A stretch of DNA of 64,000 nucleotides from Cristatella mucedo. Its lineage: Eukaryota > Bryozoa > Phylactolaemata > Cristatellidae. Where the stretch lies: the NCBI GenBank assembly GCA_009760855.2, contig WPIO01000023.1, positions 559,501 to 623,500 of the forward strand, read 5' to 3'. This document shows positions 46,352 through 58,740 of the stretch, piece after piece. A program made the translations under genes and the position numbers. The notes below the pieces were generated by a model. It had not been told where the DNA came from. It saw only the letters and a program-made list of their open reading frames with translations, and did no database searches. How positions within the stretch are numbered: position 1 is the stretch's first letter; every line of letters starts with the position of its first letter.

Positions 46352-46698
46352 TCAGCTGCACACCTTTGTTGTGGCTAACTTTTGACGCTTGGCTGCCGGC
46401 AGAGTTGGAGCGGCTGCACCTCGGGCAGCAGCTGCCGACTCAGTAATGGCGCCGGCCGAAGTCAGACCCAACGAGCCGCCGGTGGGCTGCTGCTCATCGC
46501 TGCCACTGCCGGCTTTCTGCAGCTCCAGCCACTTGTCTCCGAGCGCTTTCGAGAAGTGGTCATCGACGGTCTGTGCAGACCTGGCAGCGCCGTGCCCGGC
46601 AGCGGCCTTCGACCTCTTTGCGCTCTCGTCGCCGACCGGCGAATTCACTTTCCGCCAGGTGGCGCCAAGCGACTTCGCAAAGTGATCGTCGACGGCAT
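46352..46698 (-). CDS. VGLL4: VGLL4-like exon 4 (TDU 2 and TDU 3, stop)
   Basis: Reads DAVDDHFAKSLGATWRKV, a 26-residue linker, then VDDHFSKALGDKWLELQKAG, and ends PAAKRQKLATTKVCS with TGA. Acceptor gtttgcag. Confidence 0.94.
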
Positions 46699-49600
46699 CT
46701 GCAAACGACCATGACCGGTGGGTAAGGCAGCCGAGGCCAGGGCAAGAAGCCAATTTAGAGAGGCCGTAAAATGGCAGCTGCTAGAATGGGGCACGCATGT
46801 GTGCACGCACATGGCGCCGGCGTGCGCATGCCTGGCGAGTGTCAAATGTGCACAACGAGGCTTGCCTGTCAAGTTTGAGCATGTGCACATACAAACCCAT
46901 CCACCCATTCGGCGAGGGGCTGCACCAGCAGCATTAATGCTAACGAGCATCAACTAGCATTACGAGTGGCTAGTGTACAAAGGTTGCATCGGATTCAGGG
47001 CAAAGTGTTAGCTGCTCCCAAACAAACACGGTGAACATTGAGACAACATCAAGGGACACCCCGTGCACCGTGGTGCACCTTATGGCTTAGCTGCCACCCT
47101 AGCGGTCACCAAGGAGCTGAGAAGGAGGGCATTTGCCTCACAATCGCTTGGTTAAATGCTAATGTAATCGTGGCTTCACCACGTGAAGCGATGGGAAGCC
47201 CCATTCCCAAGAGAGTCACAGTACTGGTATGAAATAGTGACACGTCCTGTCACCAGCAGGAGGTGAGCGTAAAATTTTAAACTCCCGAGGCCTTCAGCCG
47301 AAGTGAACTGTACGATGCCATTTGCCGATCACATTGTTTGTGAGCAGACTACCACGTTTTTTGAATTCAGCTCAGACTGCCAAGTAGAGCAATTTATGCC
47401 ATCAGCAAAAGTACCAACTCGAGCAGGGCTTGAACAGATCCATTACCCAAGTTTACCACGACCGATTTATATCACTAACCAATTTACATGCGTCCTTTTA
47501 AGCATATGTAAAGTGCTCTGAAAGATAATTATCCTAGGGTGCAGAAGAAATGTCTTATTGTTATTAATATTAAAATATAATTGTTATTATTATTAATATT
47601 CCAACTGCCGTTTGACAGCGGAAACTTTCGCACGTGACTGCAAGTATCTGATTCCTTGGCAGTGGCTTGCAACTACATCGTGTAGGGTTGTCACGAGAGA
47701 ATCACTCGAGCACCGAGCAAGCGAATATTAGCATTAAGCACTTTGTAGCTGCCGTGAAACGCAAAAGAGGACCCAAGCTTCTTTTAGTTCACAATCAGCA
47801 AAACAAGCTACTGCAGCCTCTCGTGAAGCCCACAGCAGTTGCTGGCAGAAATCTGTTCTTTACGGCTAGCACTTGATTTGCAGTAGAAATCCAATGGACA
47901 TTAATCATCGGCATGGATGCTGTGCAGAAGATCTGCTCAACAGTGTGGACTAGCCTCGCCTTTGCACGATATTGCTGGAGAGCTGCATGCCACCACATTC
48001 TGTGATGTGCCCGAGATGGTTGAGCTCAGCACATGTTGCGTCTGCGATAAGCACTTTTATATCAGACACTTGCTCTTTTTTGAAGCTCTGAAGAGGTTTC
48101 TGATATGCTTTGAAGCTAACTGGTCCAGCACTATGCTCAAGCCTCCAGCCTCTAGCATTGAACGTTACCGAGGGGAAACAATTGTGGCAATGCTCTGGGG
48201 GGGGGGATGGACAAATACGACTGTACACTAGAGTGGCCTAGGCCGGACTGTTCCAAGCCTGTTGCTGAGGCTGGCAAGACAGAGGGCATCATTAAACATG
48301 TAGCATGCAGCAGAAAGCCCAAACAGATGGGAAACTATTAGGTGGTGAGAGCTGCCACGACCTTTAAAGGGCCAGAAAAAGCCAGCCGTGCTGATTTTAG
48401 TTCAGGCAAATGGGTTGATTGAGGGAGGTGGACAATGCCTAACCTCATATCAATCCCGGGAGTATGAGACACTACATTGGAATGTTAATACAGTAGGCTA
48501 GCTAAGCTTGGTTTTCAAGCGAAGGTGGCAGCAGGAAACTAGTTCCCACGAGCTCTTCAGCTGCCCATTTACATTCCACCAAAGGGCAAGCACGATGGAT
48601 CAATACATTCAAAGGCAGCACCCAATGCCAGCTGGCCCACCAGCTTACTTTAAATCATTGTCTGACAGCAGCTCTTGGAAGGGTTGCAATGGGCTGATTC
48701 AAAGAGCATCAAAGCAAGTGTCTTGACAAATTCCGACTCGTCATCCCATTTTTATAGTACAAGGTCACACAAGGACCTAGTGGCCACCCAGTGAATGGTT
48801 TGTGGCTGGCAAAAAAAGACTCGACAGAAACCCCACAATGGTTGAGGTGGAGAGCACACACCAACGAAGGTTAAAACCAAAGCTGTGGCTGGGGCACTCA
48901 GAACAGTGAGCAATGGCTGGCCAGCTAGCTTCCAAGCTGCAGCCGACTTTCAAAGCAGACACTTCGACTCCGATGGCCATCAGCCACAAGGCAGATGTTC
49001 GCAGAAGGACAGCGATGCTCCCTCCAAACAGCTACACGTAATGTATCTCTGTAACTCTACAAAGACTATGTGGGTGTTACACAGGAGACTTGTACAGCAC
49101 ACTCGAAGCTTAAAAAGCTTTCGGTAGCCAACAGACTTCATCTCAAGCAACAAAGAGAAAGTAAGAAGCATAGCTGATTCAGGAGAGTGGTTAAGGTAGC
49201 GAATAGCATGGAAATAGCAGCTCAGGACGGCTGGAAATGCACGGTGCACCATGGTTTTCTGTCAGACAACCGTGTACCCTACGTTGCTTACTTAATAAAC
49301 ATCCCCGTGGACATACGAATGCTCAGGCACATACAGACCAACTACCAACTCGATCATTACTAACAGTACAGGTCCAGTACAGTACAAACAGATCTCTTAT
49401 ATACCGACCTCGCAAATTCGACCAGGTAAGTTCTGGTAACTCCCTCTCTTGACAATGTAGACAAGCAGCATTCAGAAAAATTCTGCCACGAAAATGTTAA
49501 TAGACAAAGGACGAAGTAGCCGGAATTTCCAACCTGAGCTTGTCCTCCCTGTGTGCAGCATGGCGTAACAATGTACACAGATGCGATTGACATCTAGTGG

Positions 49601-52600
49601 TACCACATCGTCAGCAGGCTTTTATGCACTTTTTTTTTACGAATGTTTCCTAACGGAAGCAGGCAGCTATCGATATGCTCGCTCATGCTGACCTCATTTT
49701 TTAAAACCACTTCACTTTGCATGCTCCCAAAATCTGGAAGTCATTACCAACTGAAGTCACAACATCCCACGACGACATCTACACGCTAAAAGCCCACCAG
49801 TCTCTCACAGCACTTGCTCTGTCCGTGTGAACCGTCATTATGTGCAACCAAGTGCTGACACTGTGGCTGCTATAGCTAACCACTTGACATGCTCCATTTC
49901 TAGCATTTCACGCAAAGTACCTAGAAAGAGATTTAGCTCTCCAAGAGTGCTATGCAAATATCTCATTTCTTTTATTGTCATCGACTCGCCACGGCACTAG
50001 TGTAGAGGTACAGTACATGCCACATGACGATGCCACACAGTGCCGGTCCAGCAGGAGCCGGACATACTGTAGCTCGAGGCTAGGTGCATTGTCCTGCTCC
50101 AAAGTGACCTTTCATTAGACGACCACATCAGCTCCACAGTCAAGTCTGCATACTTTCAGATACATAACATTGCTAAAATTCGGATTTGCTTATAGAAGGA
50201 TAGTACATCTAAATTAGTCCATGCACTTGTGACATCCTGTCTTGACTTCTGTAACTCACTGCTTGCTGGTCTACCGGCCTGTGCAATCAGGTGTTCACAG
50301 TTGGTGCAAAACGTTGCAGCTAGGCTTGTTTGTCGTGAGCGCTGCAGTTGCCACTTTACATTACATTACATTTACATTACAGCGTTTCTAGCTGACCTGC
50401 ACTGGCTCCCAGTCAATCATCACATCGACTTCAAGCTTCTGTCACTCATTTTTAGGTCCTATCATTCTCTGGCTCCAACCTACCTATCAGAACAACTCCC
50501 CCACCAGGCAAGGCATCGCACCACCTGCTTATCTGAATCGAATCGTTTAGCCATACCTCGTACAAACCTCAAATCCTTTGGAGACTACGCCTTTAGTTCA
50601 TATGCTCACAAAGCATGGAGTTCACTCCCGACATCCCCTGACTTGACGACATTTAAATAGAAGCTAAAAACGCATCTGTTTATCACTGCATTTAGTGAGT
50701 TCAGGTGATTTTTCCTTTGTGTGCTTATGCATGCTGACACTGCACATGCTGCCCCTAACCATATTTGCATGCTGACCCTATGCATGTCACCTCTAAACCA
50801 TGTTATGCTTGGTGAAATTGAGCATGTTACTAATAACCATTCGATTATGCTTCCTATACAGCATATGTAAAGGGCATAGAAAGAGATTAAGTTCTCTGTG
50901 GGCACTATACAACTATATTTTTCTTAATATTATTACTACCGGGCATGTTCTCAACTGCAAGGGTCCAAGAGACTAATGATCATGCATAGCAGGTCGAAGG
51001 ACAGCGGCTTCATCCCACTCGAACTCTGCCAAATTGAATGCATAATATCAAAAAGCTTGATGTCAATGGCCGAGAAAGCACCAAGCCACTTGGTGATGGG
51101 AGCTTTCATCTCACTGCATTAGGAGATGCAGTCATGAATTTAAGGGCTCGGGCATCCCTTCGAGCCCAATATCCCCAGGACCAAAAAGTACAGTGCTCGA
51201 CCATAATTTGGTTTACAGAGGGCTGTGGAGCCACGCCCAGGCTAATAATGACAGGAAGTGATTAAGAGACATCGGTACTACAGCATAAAATCACCAGCAT
51301 TCTGATGAGGTGGATGGAGCCAGCAGCAGACGTCACACAAGCTCATTTCTATCTATCTATCATTTCTATCTTTCTACTGTGTATCTATTAGCAAAGGCAA
51401 CTTTCTAAGATTGAACATGGCCTAGGGTTTGCTGCTGAGCTACCAATGTAGATAAAACCCAGATGGCAAACAGAGCTTCATCGAACAGCCGTAAATGATT
51501 ATTTAACCATGCTTGGCCGCCTACATTTCTTATTCATTCACACCAACTAGCCAAAGGTTAGGCAAACCAAATATGTACAGCATCAGCAAACCTACAACTG
51601 CACATTACTTTAGCACCGGGATTTAACAGCACACGATGTAACAGCAAAGCAAGCTGCCGCCTACTGCTGCGTTATTATCTATACCAAAGGTCGGCAAACT
51701 CCCTCCTCGAAGCAAGATATGGCCTAGCCTAGTACTCTAGTCCGGCCTACTGCCCCCTAGTAATTTACTGTAGGATCCGGCCTAATTGCATTGTCGCGGT
51801 TTTGTTCCCTTCATTACTGCTGGTTTCAGCTCAAGCTGTTACCCACCAGTGTTTATTTTTAGAACTGATATCAGGCACTTGAATGAAACAGAAGTGCCTG
51901 ACCGGAGAGGGATGATACATGTCTACCCCTATTATTGCCATGCATGTCGCCAAGTCTGTTTCGACTGCTTGTTCGTCTGGTCACGCCCACTCTGCCGGCA
52001 CACTGGGTGTGGTTTGTTCTGGCCTAGTGTGCTTTCTTGACTTCCTAAAATGGCCTACTAGTCCAAAATGTTTGCCGACCCCCGGTGCGCACAATGGGCC
52101 GACCATACGCCCGGTGGCTACTGCTGAGCCGAGGAGCACGGTCGTGCCGTGGGAGCAAAGCTCAGCACAGCTTATGCTGAGGGATCGCTAGAGTGTGCGC
52201 TACAACCCGAGACCAGCACAGCAAAAGCATCGGTTGCCGGTGGCCTGTGAGTCACAGAACAAGGCCCAGCTGGTTCAGTGACCTGAGTGCACGAGTACCC
52301 ATGGCGATGGTCCAGCTAGATGATAAAAGGCCACCAGATCGCTGTGCGACCTTGAACCTAAAAGTGAGCAGTGGGCAGCTAAGGGTGAGAGCTTGTCAGC
52401 AGGCACCACCTACCTGCAGCTCGATTGGGAGCCCTTAATTCGACGGCTGCTCAGGCCAATTAGGTGTCCCCCTTTAGAGTGGCTGGCTGCCTCGAGGCAC
52501 TGATTTGCAGCCACACTAGAGCACAGCTTTGTGCCTCAGATTCCTACATTCGGTGCTTCGGTACCAGAATGAAGCACCACTTCAAGCATGTAGGTTTAGT

Positions 52601-55600
52601 ACACCCCCAATAGTTTTCCACTTTCATGCACAAGGAGCCACAATGCTCAAATGGCACTTGCCCGACAGCTTCTCGACGTTACATGCGCCACGAGTAAGCT
52701 GGGTGCAACTAAAAGGGCACGAGTCAGATGGAGCCACCACTGCAAGGAGCGTCTTGCATTACTTACCCGCCACATGCATTCGATCGGGCGGTGGAGGCAC
52801 CGGAGCCATATAGCTGCTGCCTAGAGATCGCCTGAAGTGTTCCTCGATAGCCGGATCACACGATTCTACAAGGAACAGGAAAGGTGAAAACTCACAGAAC
52901 AAGTGGCTTCGAGTCGAAGGGCTGGCGACGCTTCCCAGAAACACAAGGAGGTCTGAAATCCAAGTCTCCCTGGATCCAGAGTCTGCCACACAGGCAACTG
53001 ACAGCGAGCTTTACGAGACACCAGCCACGAGGCGGTACTCAAAAAGCATATTACGCCGAACCGATTGCCAGACTTGAATTAAGTGCAATCTCGACGCACG
53101 GCACACGACGCCCGACGTCGAGCAGCAGCCCAAACTAAGCTCTGCTGTCAAGCGATGCACTGCTACCAGCAGCGGGATGCCACAATCGAGGCCTAAGACA
53201 CAGTGGGCAGGACGCTGGCCCTGCTTCGAGAGGCACGATTGCAGCTCTGCCTACCTGCCGGCATGTCTTGCCACTGCTTGCTGGCCGACCCTGCGCTCGG
53301 ATTCTTGTCCGACACAGCCATCGCGCTCACCGACGTAAATACCGACGAGCTCGATGACTGCCCGCGCGATGCAGAGGACACGTCGAACACTGCACTGGGC
53401 TTCCTCGACAAATTCAAGGGCTCCTGGTCGAGGGCTACAGCCGAAGCAGATTGGCCGTAGTCGGTCGACCGTGGTAGAGGCAGCGAGGCAGCAAGACTGA
53501 CGCCGTCCACTTTCGTAACGGCAGCGGAGCTGATGGGCGGCAGCACCAGCCGCTTGTCAAATAGCGCCATCCAGCTGAGCCCGGGGCCATCCCCACGGTA
53601 CGTGGCTGCATACGGCGGGAGGCCGGCCGGACCCTGCAGGTCGCCGAGGTCAGCACGCATGGACAGAAGGTGACTGAAAGGAAGCCGACAAAGACGGCGT
53701 GAACCGGCGACCTCGCTGCGCACAGCAAGCACGCAGCACACGGTAGACATGAGCACTTCTTGTGAGAGCTGAACTGCCTAGACAGCTTCTGCTCGAGTAG
53801 CAACTTTTGAAGCTACGTAAAACCGCTTGAAGCATGCGCCGTTGCTCCGCACTGCAAACTGCTGACGGCCAACTCTCGGGGAGTGGGTCAACATGGCACT
53901 AGGCACAAAAAAAAAAGAAGAAAGGAAGAAGGCAAGAATCCCGAGGACTCCCTGCTCGATCTATCAATCGGACAGGAGTCAGAGATGGTGTCTGTACCTG
54001 ACTTTGTATCCTGTAGCCACTAGAGCTCACTGCATGTAGACTCACTTTGCTGAGTCGATACAATACTTCATAAATCTACAGTCTATAACGTGTCATTCCC
54101 AGAAGAACCGGTCATAACGTGTCATTCCCAGAAGAACCGAAGAATCTTCCTGCGTGACGAATGGACGAACTTTCTCGCCTTAATTAATAGGGATCTGGCC
54201 TTAGTGCTTGCTATACCCCGGTCTACCTTGTCGAACAATGTGCTCAAGCAGCCGCTCGCGCTGCTACCTGCGCCAGTGCACCATTGAAGCAAACCAGTGA
54301 CACAAGCTCGTCACCGCCACCGCCCAAACCAAGCTCACAGGGTGAGCCGGTGACACCCTGAGCGCAACCAGACAGCTGCGCAAATAGCCAATGAATGTGC
54401 TGTGGGAAGATCTTGGCTCTACGGCCATTGATGCAACAGCAAGCTGCTAAATTCAGCACACTCTGGACGCCAACCCAGCCAACTCGAATGCCAAGAGCCA
54501 GCTGTGGCGATACACAGTGGCAGCAACATGCTTGGCAATGGGCTTAGTGCTGCTAATGCTGCCGCCAACGCGACCGGCGAGCAGACCTCAAACTATATCG
54601 ACAAGGACCTTTTCCTTTGCAGGATCCAAAAACCAATGACCACATCAGCAAAGCAGGTTGCTTCCCCAAATTCACCTCCATTTGCGCTAGTATGCGGGTC
54701 TGATGGTAACAGCTTACAGGCATGCCGCGAAGGTGCCACTTAGACACTGTCCTCGAAGGCAAAACCAGACTAACCCACACCTATTTGCGTGGAATCGACG
54801 ACGAGACCTCTTACAGCAGTGGCAGCGACAGCAACAGTCTGCATCAGACAGCAGGTGCTGGTGAAAAGAGTTAAGTCAAGGACTACAGCAGCTGGTCTCT
54901 GCTGAAGGCCACCAGGCTGAGCAGACACTCCATTCGAACCAAGCTTTCGGGGCTGTTACAAGCCATCAGAGTTGCAAGCGAATTGCAGACATTCATTAGG
55001 AGGCATAACATAAAAAATGTAGTTAGCTCGCGCACGAGCACACACAGTGAGACACAAACGGCATTCGAGATCAAAGCCATACGAAGCGATATTCTTTTCA
55101 TTTTTACACTTTCAATGAATCACGACTTGGACTTGTATGAGATGACTACCTCGAATATGCAGGACAGCCAGCATGATAAAGAGACTAGCAAACCGTGAAC
55201 ACGGTAAGAGACATTGTTCATTTATCTTAGCACACCTTGTAACCTACTTCAAGACCAACGAGGAGCATCTCCACTTTGCTAAGTTGCCGTTTCGATCGGT
55301 GCGACAAGCTACCGGTCGGACGGTATCAGAGGGAAGGTAGCTTAAAAATGCCTCCTACCGAAAGCACCACTTGCTTAAGAACCCAAGACCGATCGCATAT
55401 AACTGCATGCTTTCTTTCGAATGCTACGGCGGTGCACGGAGGGACGGATCTGTTAAGCAAAGGCCAGCTCGAACAGCCACATTGGCTCTTGCATATTTAC
55501 ACTCCCACTTACTGGCTGCTTACTCGCCAAGCCATGGAAATGAACATAAAGGTGCATGCAATGCAATAGGACAAAGGTGTACAGCAGACAAAAGGATCCA

Positions 55601-57654
55601 CGGGCGAATGCAAGTGTCACCTCAGTTGCATCAGAGTGCAGGCATGGACAACGTAGGGCCACGGTCGCACAACTGTCACTAGACTGCAGACAGCAGCCTG
55701 CTGAACAGGGTCCTCTTATGCAGATGAACGAACGAACGACCGCAGGTCAACCAAGGCCAGCTCTCAGGCGAGCAGCCAAGCGGCAACATGGGCAACGCAC
55801 CACCTAGCTCCAGCACAGCCAACGGCAAACAGAGATAATCCGAGCCAGCGGATCTTCAGCCACCAAGCCTTCTAGCTGCTTCGGCAGAAAACCAGATTTG
55901 CTTCGGCAGCAAGAAAGGCTCTTATGGCATACTACATCAAACACCATCTCTCTAGTCACTGTCTATTACCACAGCTGCTGTTTTAGCAGCCAAAACCGGC
56001 TCAGGAGAGGAAGGGAGGCACCAGACCTGTTATCAAAAAGAAACTGAATATACAGTCTATTGATCAGGCATCGCCTGGCTAGTCACTACACTGGCCACCA
56101 GCACTTCTTGGACTTGGAGCATGCTTATCTAAAAGCAGGCAGGCAAAGGCTGACACGTCGAATAACGGAACCAAAACCAGCGCAGCCCTCCAGCTAGAGG
56201 CATGCAACAGATTTTGGTACGACGGGTCATGGTATGTCGAAGAGCGGCAGGCCGAAACCAATGGCAGAATACAAGGGGGGGGGACGCGATCGAGGGATCA
56301 CCAAAGTCTTAACCAATTCAAAGCCAAAACAAGCCACCTTAAAGAGGCTGGTCCGATGTAACATCTGAAAGTAGCCAAGTAGGCAAGGACTCTTAATCAC
56401 AATGTTGATGATAATACTCATAATAATAAGCATTTTTGTGAGCTAAGCAAATTAGTCCCTTACCAGGCACTTGACATAGGGTGGAAAGAAAGTATGTCAA
56501 CTGAGTAGTGACACTTATAACATTTTCGGAAATTGCCACTTGCCCAAACAAATGAAGGATGCTTCACGTGAGCAAAGCATATCCTGTGTGTAGCACATAG
56601 ATTTCTATTTTACTTCAAATGTCTTTACAGGTCAAGGGTTGCCTTGATGGCTACAGATAGAAAGATCAAGGGCTATTTATGGGTAGGAAGAGGTCGGTTA
56701 GATGCAAAGCTACCACGACCCGACCCGAGTGGCAGGAGTGGGTGACCTGAGGAAGGGGGAGTGCACAATTCAGACAGGCAGGTCCGACCAACAGACTTGA
56801 GTGATGGAACCTTCGAGCTGCAGCAGCACTGCTTTGATGGAGGGGGGAGGAGGAGGAGCCATTGCAGGTCCAAAAGTAGGTGCTGGCAGTTGAACTGCTC
56901 AGGACAGACAAGCCTAGCTGGCCAGAGCTTTGAGCCTTTAGCAGCAGCAGGCAAGGAGATCTATTTCAGTCAGGCTCTTAGCTTCGAGGGAGAATGATGA
57001 GCTGCTCTCACCACGACCCTCCCAGTGCAGCCAGCCGACCGACCGAACGACCGACCGAACGCCCGGCCACTCTCCAGGACATGCCGAGCGATTCGGGAGC
57101 AAGGCTTATAGAGACCGATGAGACAAAGCTCGCCGATGCCTGGAGAGTCTTAGCTCAGGAGTTGGGTGCATGCACTTTTCCACTCCGGTCGTGGGTTCGA
57201 GACCTGCAGTTGGCGATCCTAGATAACCTTTAATGCCACGACTTCAGCTCAAGACTAAGACGCTAGCGGACAAGAGACAGTCCCATCAGAGCCGCAGATA
57301 CGGAGTCTCGCCGACACAAAATACAGAGGCTCACCGACAAGCAGATACAAGGGCTTGCCGAGGCCACGGTAGATTGCCATCAACTAGCTAGTAGACGACT
57401 CACCGGCTCTGCCACTGGCCTACGGCAGCAGCAGCGGCTGCAGCCGCGTTCTCCCGGCACCGATCGGCTGGGAAGTGGGGCACTGTGGGAATGATGTCGG
57501 CCAGGTCGTTGATCATCACATGACCGGAGAAGTGCCGTTTGTTCTCGGACCGGGCGGCCAAAGCTCTTTCTTGGATCCTGGCTCTTTCTTGGATCCTCAA
57601 ACCACTCTCCTGGCTTGCGGCGCCCTTGATGAGGCCTGTGGCAGCAAAAGGCAT
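46352..57654 (-). CDS. VGLL4: VGLL4/Tgi-like TEAD cofactor with three Tondu motifs, four coding exons
   Basis: VGLL4 and its fly counterpart Tgi bind TEAD/Scalloped through Tondu (TDU) motifs and oppose YAP/Yorkie in Hippo signalling, in the nucleus. Four exons join in phase: 57404-57654, 53255-53673, 52767-52865, 46352-46698, about 371 residues. TDU 1 is DPAIEEHFRRSLGSSY (from residue 227), TDU 2 VDDHFAKSLGATWRKV (259-274), TDU 3 VDDHFSKALGDKWLEL (301-316). Human VGLL4 has two: one of the EEHFRRSLG kind and one VDDHFAKALG kind; here the second is doubled. The second exon has QEPLNLSRKP, like a CtBP-binding PxDLS motif. The C-terminus AAKRQKL is basic. Exon 1 is assigned from an exact phase fit and weak similarity; the other three are firm. 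Confidence 0.88.
49030..49215 (-). repeat. LINE clade 2 3' end, minus strand
   Basis: Read on the minus strand: ctatgcttcttactttctct, tctgttggctaccgaaagc, ctcctgtgtaacacccacat, and gagatacattac at the end. Matches 36,235-36,512. Confidence 0.7.
49680..49975 (+). repeat. LINE clade 1 3' copy, decayed
   Basis: catgctcccaaaatctggaa (coding end), then gtgctgacactgtggctgct and agtacctagaaagagattta (tail). Confidence 0.65.
50095..50930 (+). mobile_element. LINE clade 1, longer 3' copy
   Basis: Reads TSCLDFCNSLLAGLPACAIR, then NVAARLVCRERC, then FLADLHWLPVNHHIDFKLLS and LSEQLPHQARHRTTCLSESN. The protein is the RT C-terminal region. A ttacattacatttacattac insertion splits it near 50,350. The frame is nearly open from 50,229 to 50,660, better than other copies, and the tail is complete. 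Confidence 0.85.
51684..52085. mobile_element. hAT-like element with terminal inverted repeats
   Basis: The left end ccaaaggtcggcaaact and right end gtttgccgacccccgg are inverted (shared core ggtcggcaaac). Subterminal ggcctac-agtcc repeats occur at both sides. This end type is seen in hAT families. No clear 8-bp duplication was found at the flanks and no transposase was read. Confidence 0.55.
52767..52865 (-). CDS. VGLL4: VGLL4-like exon 3 (TDU 1)
   Basis: Reads ESCDPAIEEHFRRSLGSSYM then APVPPPPDRMHVA. EEHFRRSLG is diagnostic for the first TDU of VGLL4/Tgi. Acceptor cttgtag, donor GCGG|gtaagt. Confidence 0.93.
53255..53673 (-). CDS. VGLL4: VGLL4-like exon 2 (PLNLS motif)
   Basis: Reads HLLSMRADLGDLQGPAGLPP and on to STDYGQSASAVALDQEPLNL then SRKPSAVFDVSSASRG and SKQWQDMPA. 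Acceptor cctttcag, donor GCAG|gtaggc, phase 1. Conserved core is the PLNLS motif. Confidence 0.8.
54085..54140. repeat. 29-bp tandem duplication
   Basis: ataacgtgtcattcccagaa then gaaccg occurs twice, 29 bases apart, without mismatch in the shared part. Confidence 0.9.
57150..57240 (+). repeat. SINE B head fragment
   Basis: ccggtcgtgggttcgagacc then tgcagttggcgatcctagat matches the B-box region and following body of the 42,765 copy. Confidence 0.5.
57404..57654 (-). CDS. VGLL4: VGLL4-like exon 1 (start)
   Basis: Begins MPFAATGLIKGAASQESGLR; an in-frame TAG lies upstream with no ATG between. It includes a duplicated RIQERA, the segment ENKRHFSGHVMINDLADIIP and an Ala run, then GQWQS. Donor CCG|gtgagt, phase 2, which the next exon completes. 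Another frame here is open too but does not fit the splice phase. Confidence 0.65.
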
Positions 57655-58219
57655 TTCGAACGTAGGCGCGAAGCAGACAGACCGACATGCCTACTAGTAG
57701 GCAAGCGAAAGCTTGCAAGCTCGACCCTCGGTGGTCGGCAAGACACAGGGCGCGACAGACCAATCGAGGTTAGTATGCAACATAGAGTACTGGACGAGAC
57801 CTATCGCGAGCCAGCTGCTGCGCACGCTGCCCCGACCTAGCATGACAGGCCAGTATACCCCGAGCTTGCAAGCGCTGACGAGAGGCCCCACATAGCGTAA
57901 CAAACGAAGCTCGAGTGCCCTCCTGAAGTGGCAGTGCCACATCTGTGCCTTACATACACAATCCAGCAGCATCAGGCACCGCATGACGATAGGACCAAAC
58001 AGCGTGTGGCCCAATTTCGCAGGGGCTGTCATTCACATGCAAGCCCAATACCATCAGTCAGCAGAAGCCGATCAGCATGGCAAAAAATCGGCATAAGTGA
58101 GTGCTTGCTAAGTTGAGCTGAGCGGCAAGCACACAAAGGATGCGACTCACGCCCATCTCATGCTACATAGGCAGTCGGAACCGCTGCAAAGCGACTGAAC
58201 ACACTGTACTAGCCAACAC

Positions 58220-58740
58220 ACTAGGCATGGTTTTGTCGCTCACTTTTAGGTCTCTTCATTCTATGGCTCCAGCCTATCTTTCAGATATACTACCCCATCA
58301 GGCAAAGCATCGTACCACTCGCTTTTCGGAATCCAACAGTCTAGAAATACCTCGTACAAACCTTAAATCCTTTGGAGACCGTGCATTTAGCTCGTATGCT
58401 CCCACAGCCTGGAACTCCCTCCCGACCTGCATCAGAACATCCCCTGACCTGACCACATTTAAAAGAAACTTAAAAACATACCTATTTAGGACAGCATTTA
58501 GTGGGTCCTTGTGATTCGTCCTCGATGTGCTTATGCGTGCTGACACTGTTCATGCTGCCACTAACCACATTTGCATGCTGACCCAGTGCATGTAACCCCT
58601 AACCATGTTATTCATTTTGTTTGTTTTTCAAGCATGATTTTACTTACTATTCTATTGCGTATCACTTTGCAGCAAATGTAGAGCGCCTAGAAAGAGATTG
58701 TTCTCTGAGGGCGCTTTATCAAGTGCAATATTATTATTAT
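58220..58740 (+). mobile_element. LINE clade 1, 3' copy
   Basis: Open frame reading [60 protein letters not shown] and LPT, to a stop, then the 3' UTR, the tail gcgcctagaaagagattg and an ATT run. One of the best preserved 3' ends. Confidence 0.88.

Larger units (their letters stand above)
46699..52766. other. Large intron of the VGLL4-like gene
   Basis: Holds LINE clade 1 copies (49,680-49,975; 50,095-50,930), a minus-strand LINE clade 2 end (49,030-49,215) and a hAT-like element (51,684-52,085). A LINE-like tail with an ATT-rich end is at about 47,500-47,600. The stretch 47,600-49,000 holds nothing I recognise. Confidence 0.6.
53674..57403. other. First intron of the VGLL4-like gene
   Basis: No exon recognised. 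It includes a 29-bp tandem duplication at 54,085-54,140, a SINE tail-like fragment near 56,420-56,490 and a SINE B head at 57,150. GC content is higher near the two exons. Confidence 0.5.
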
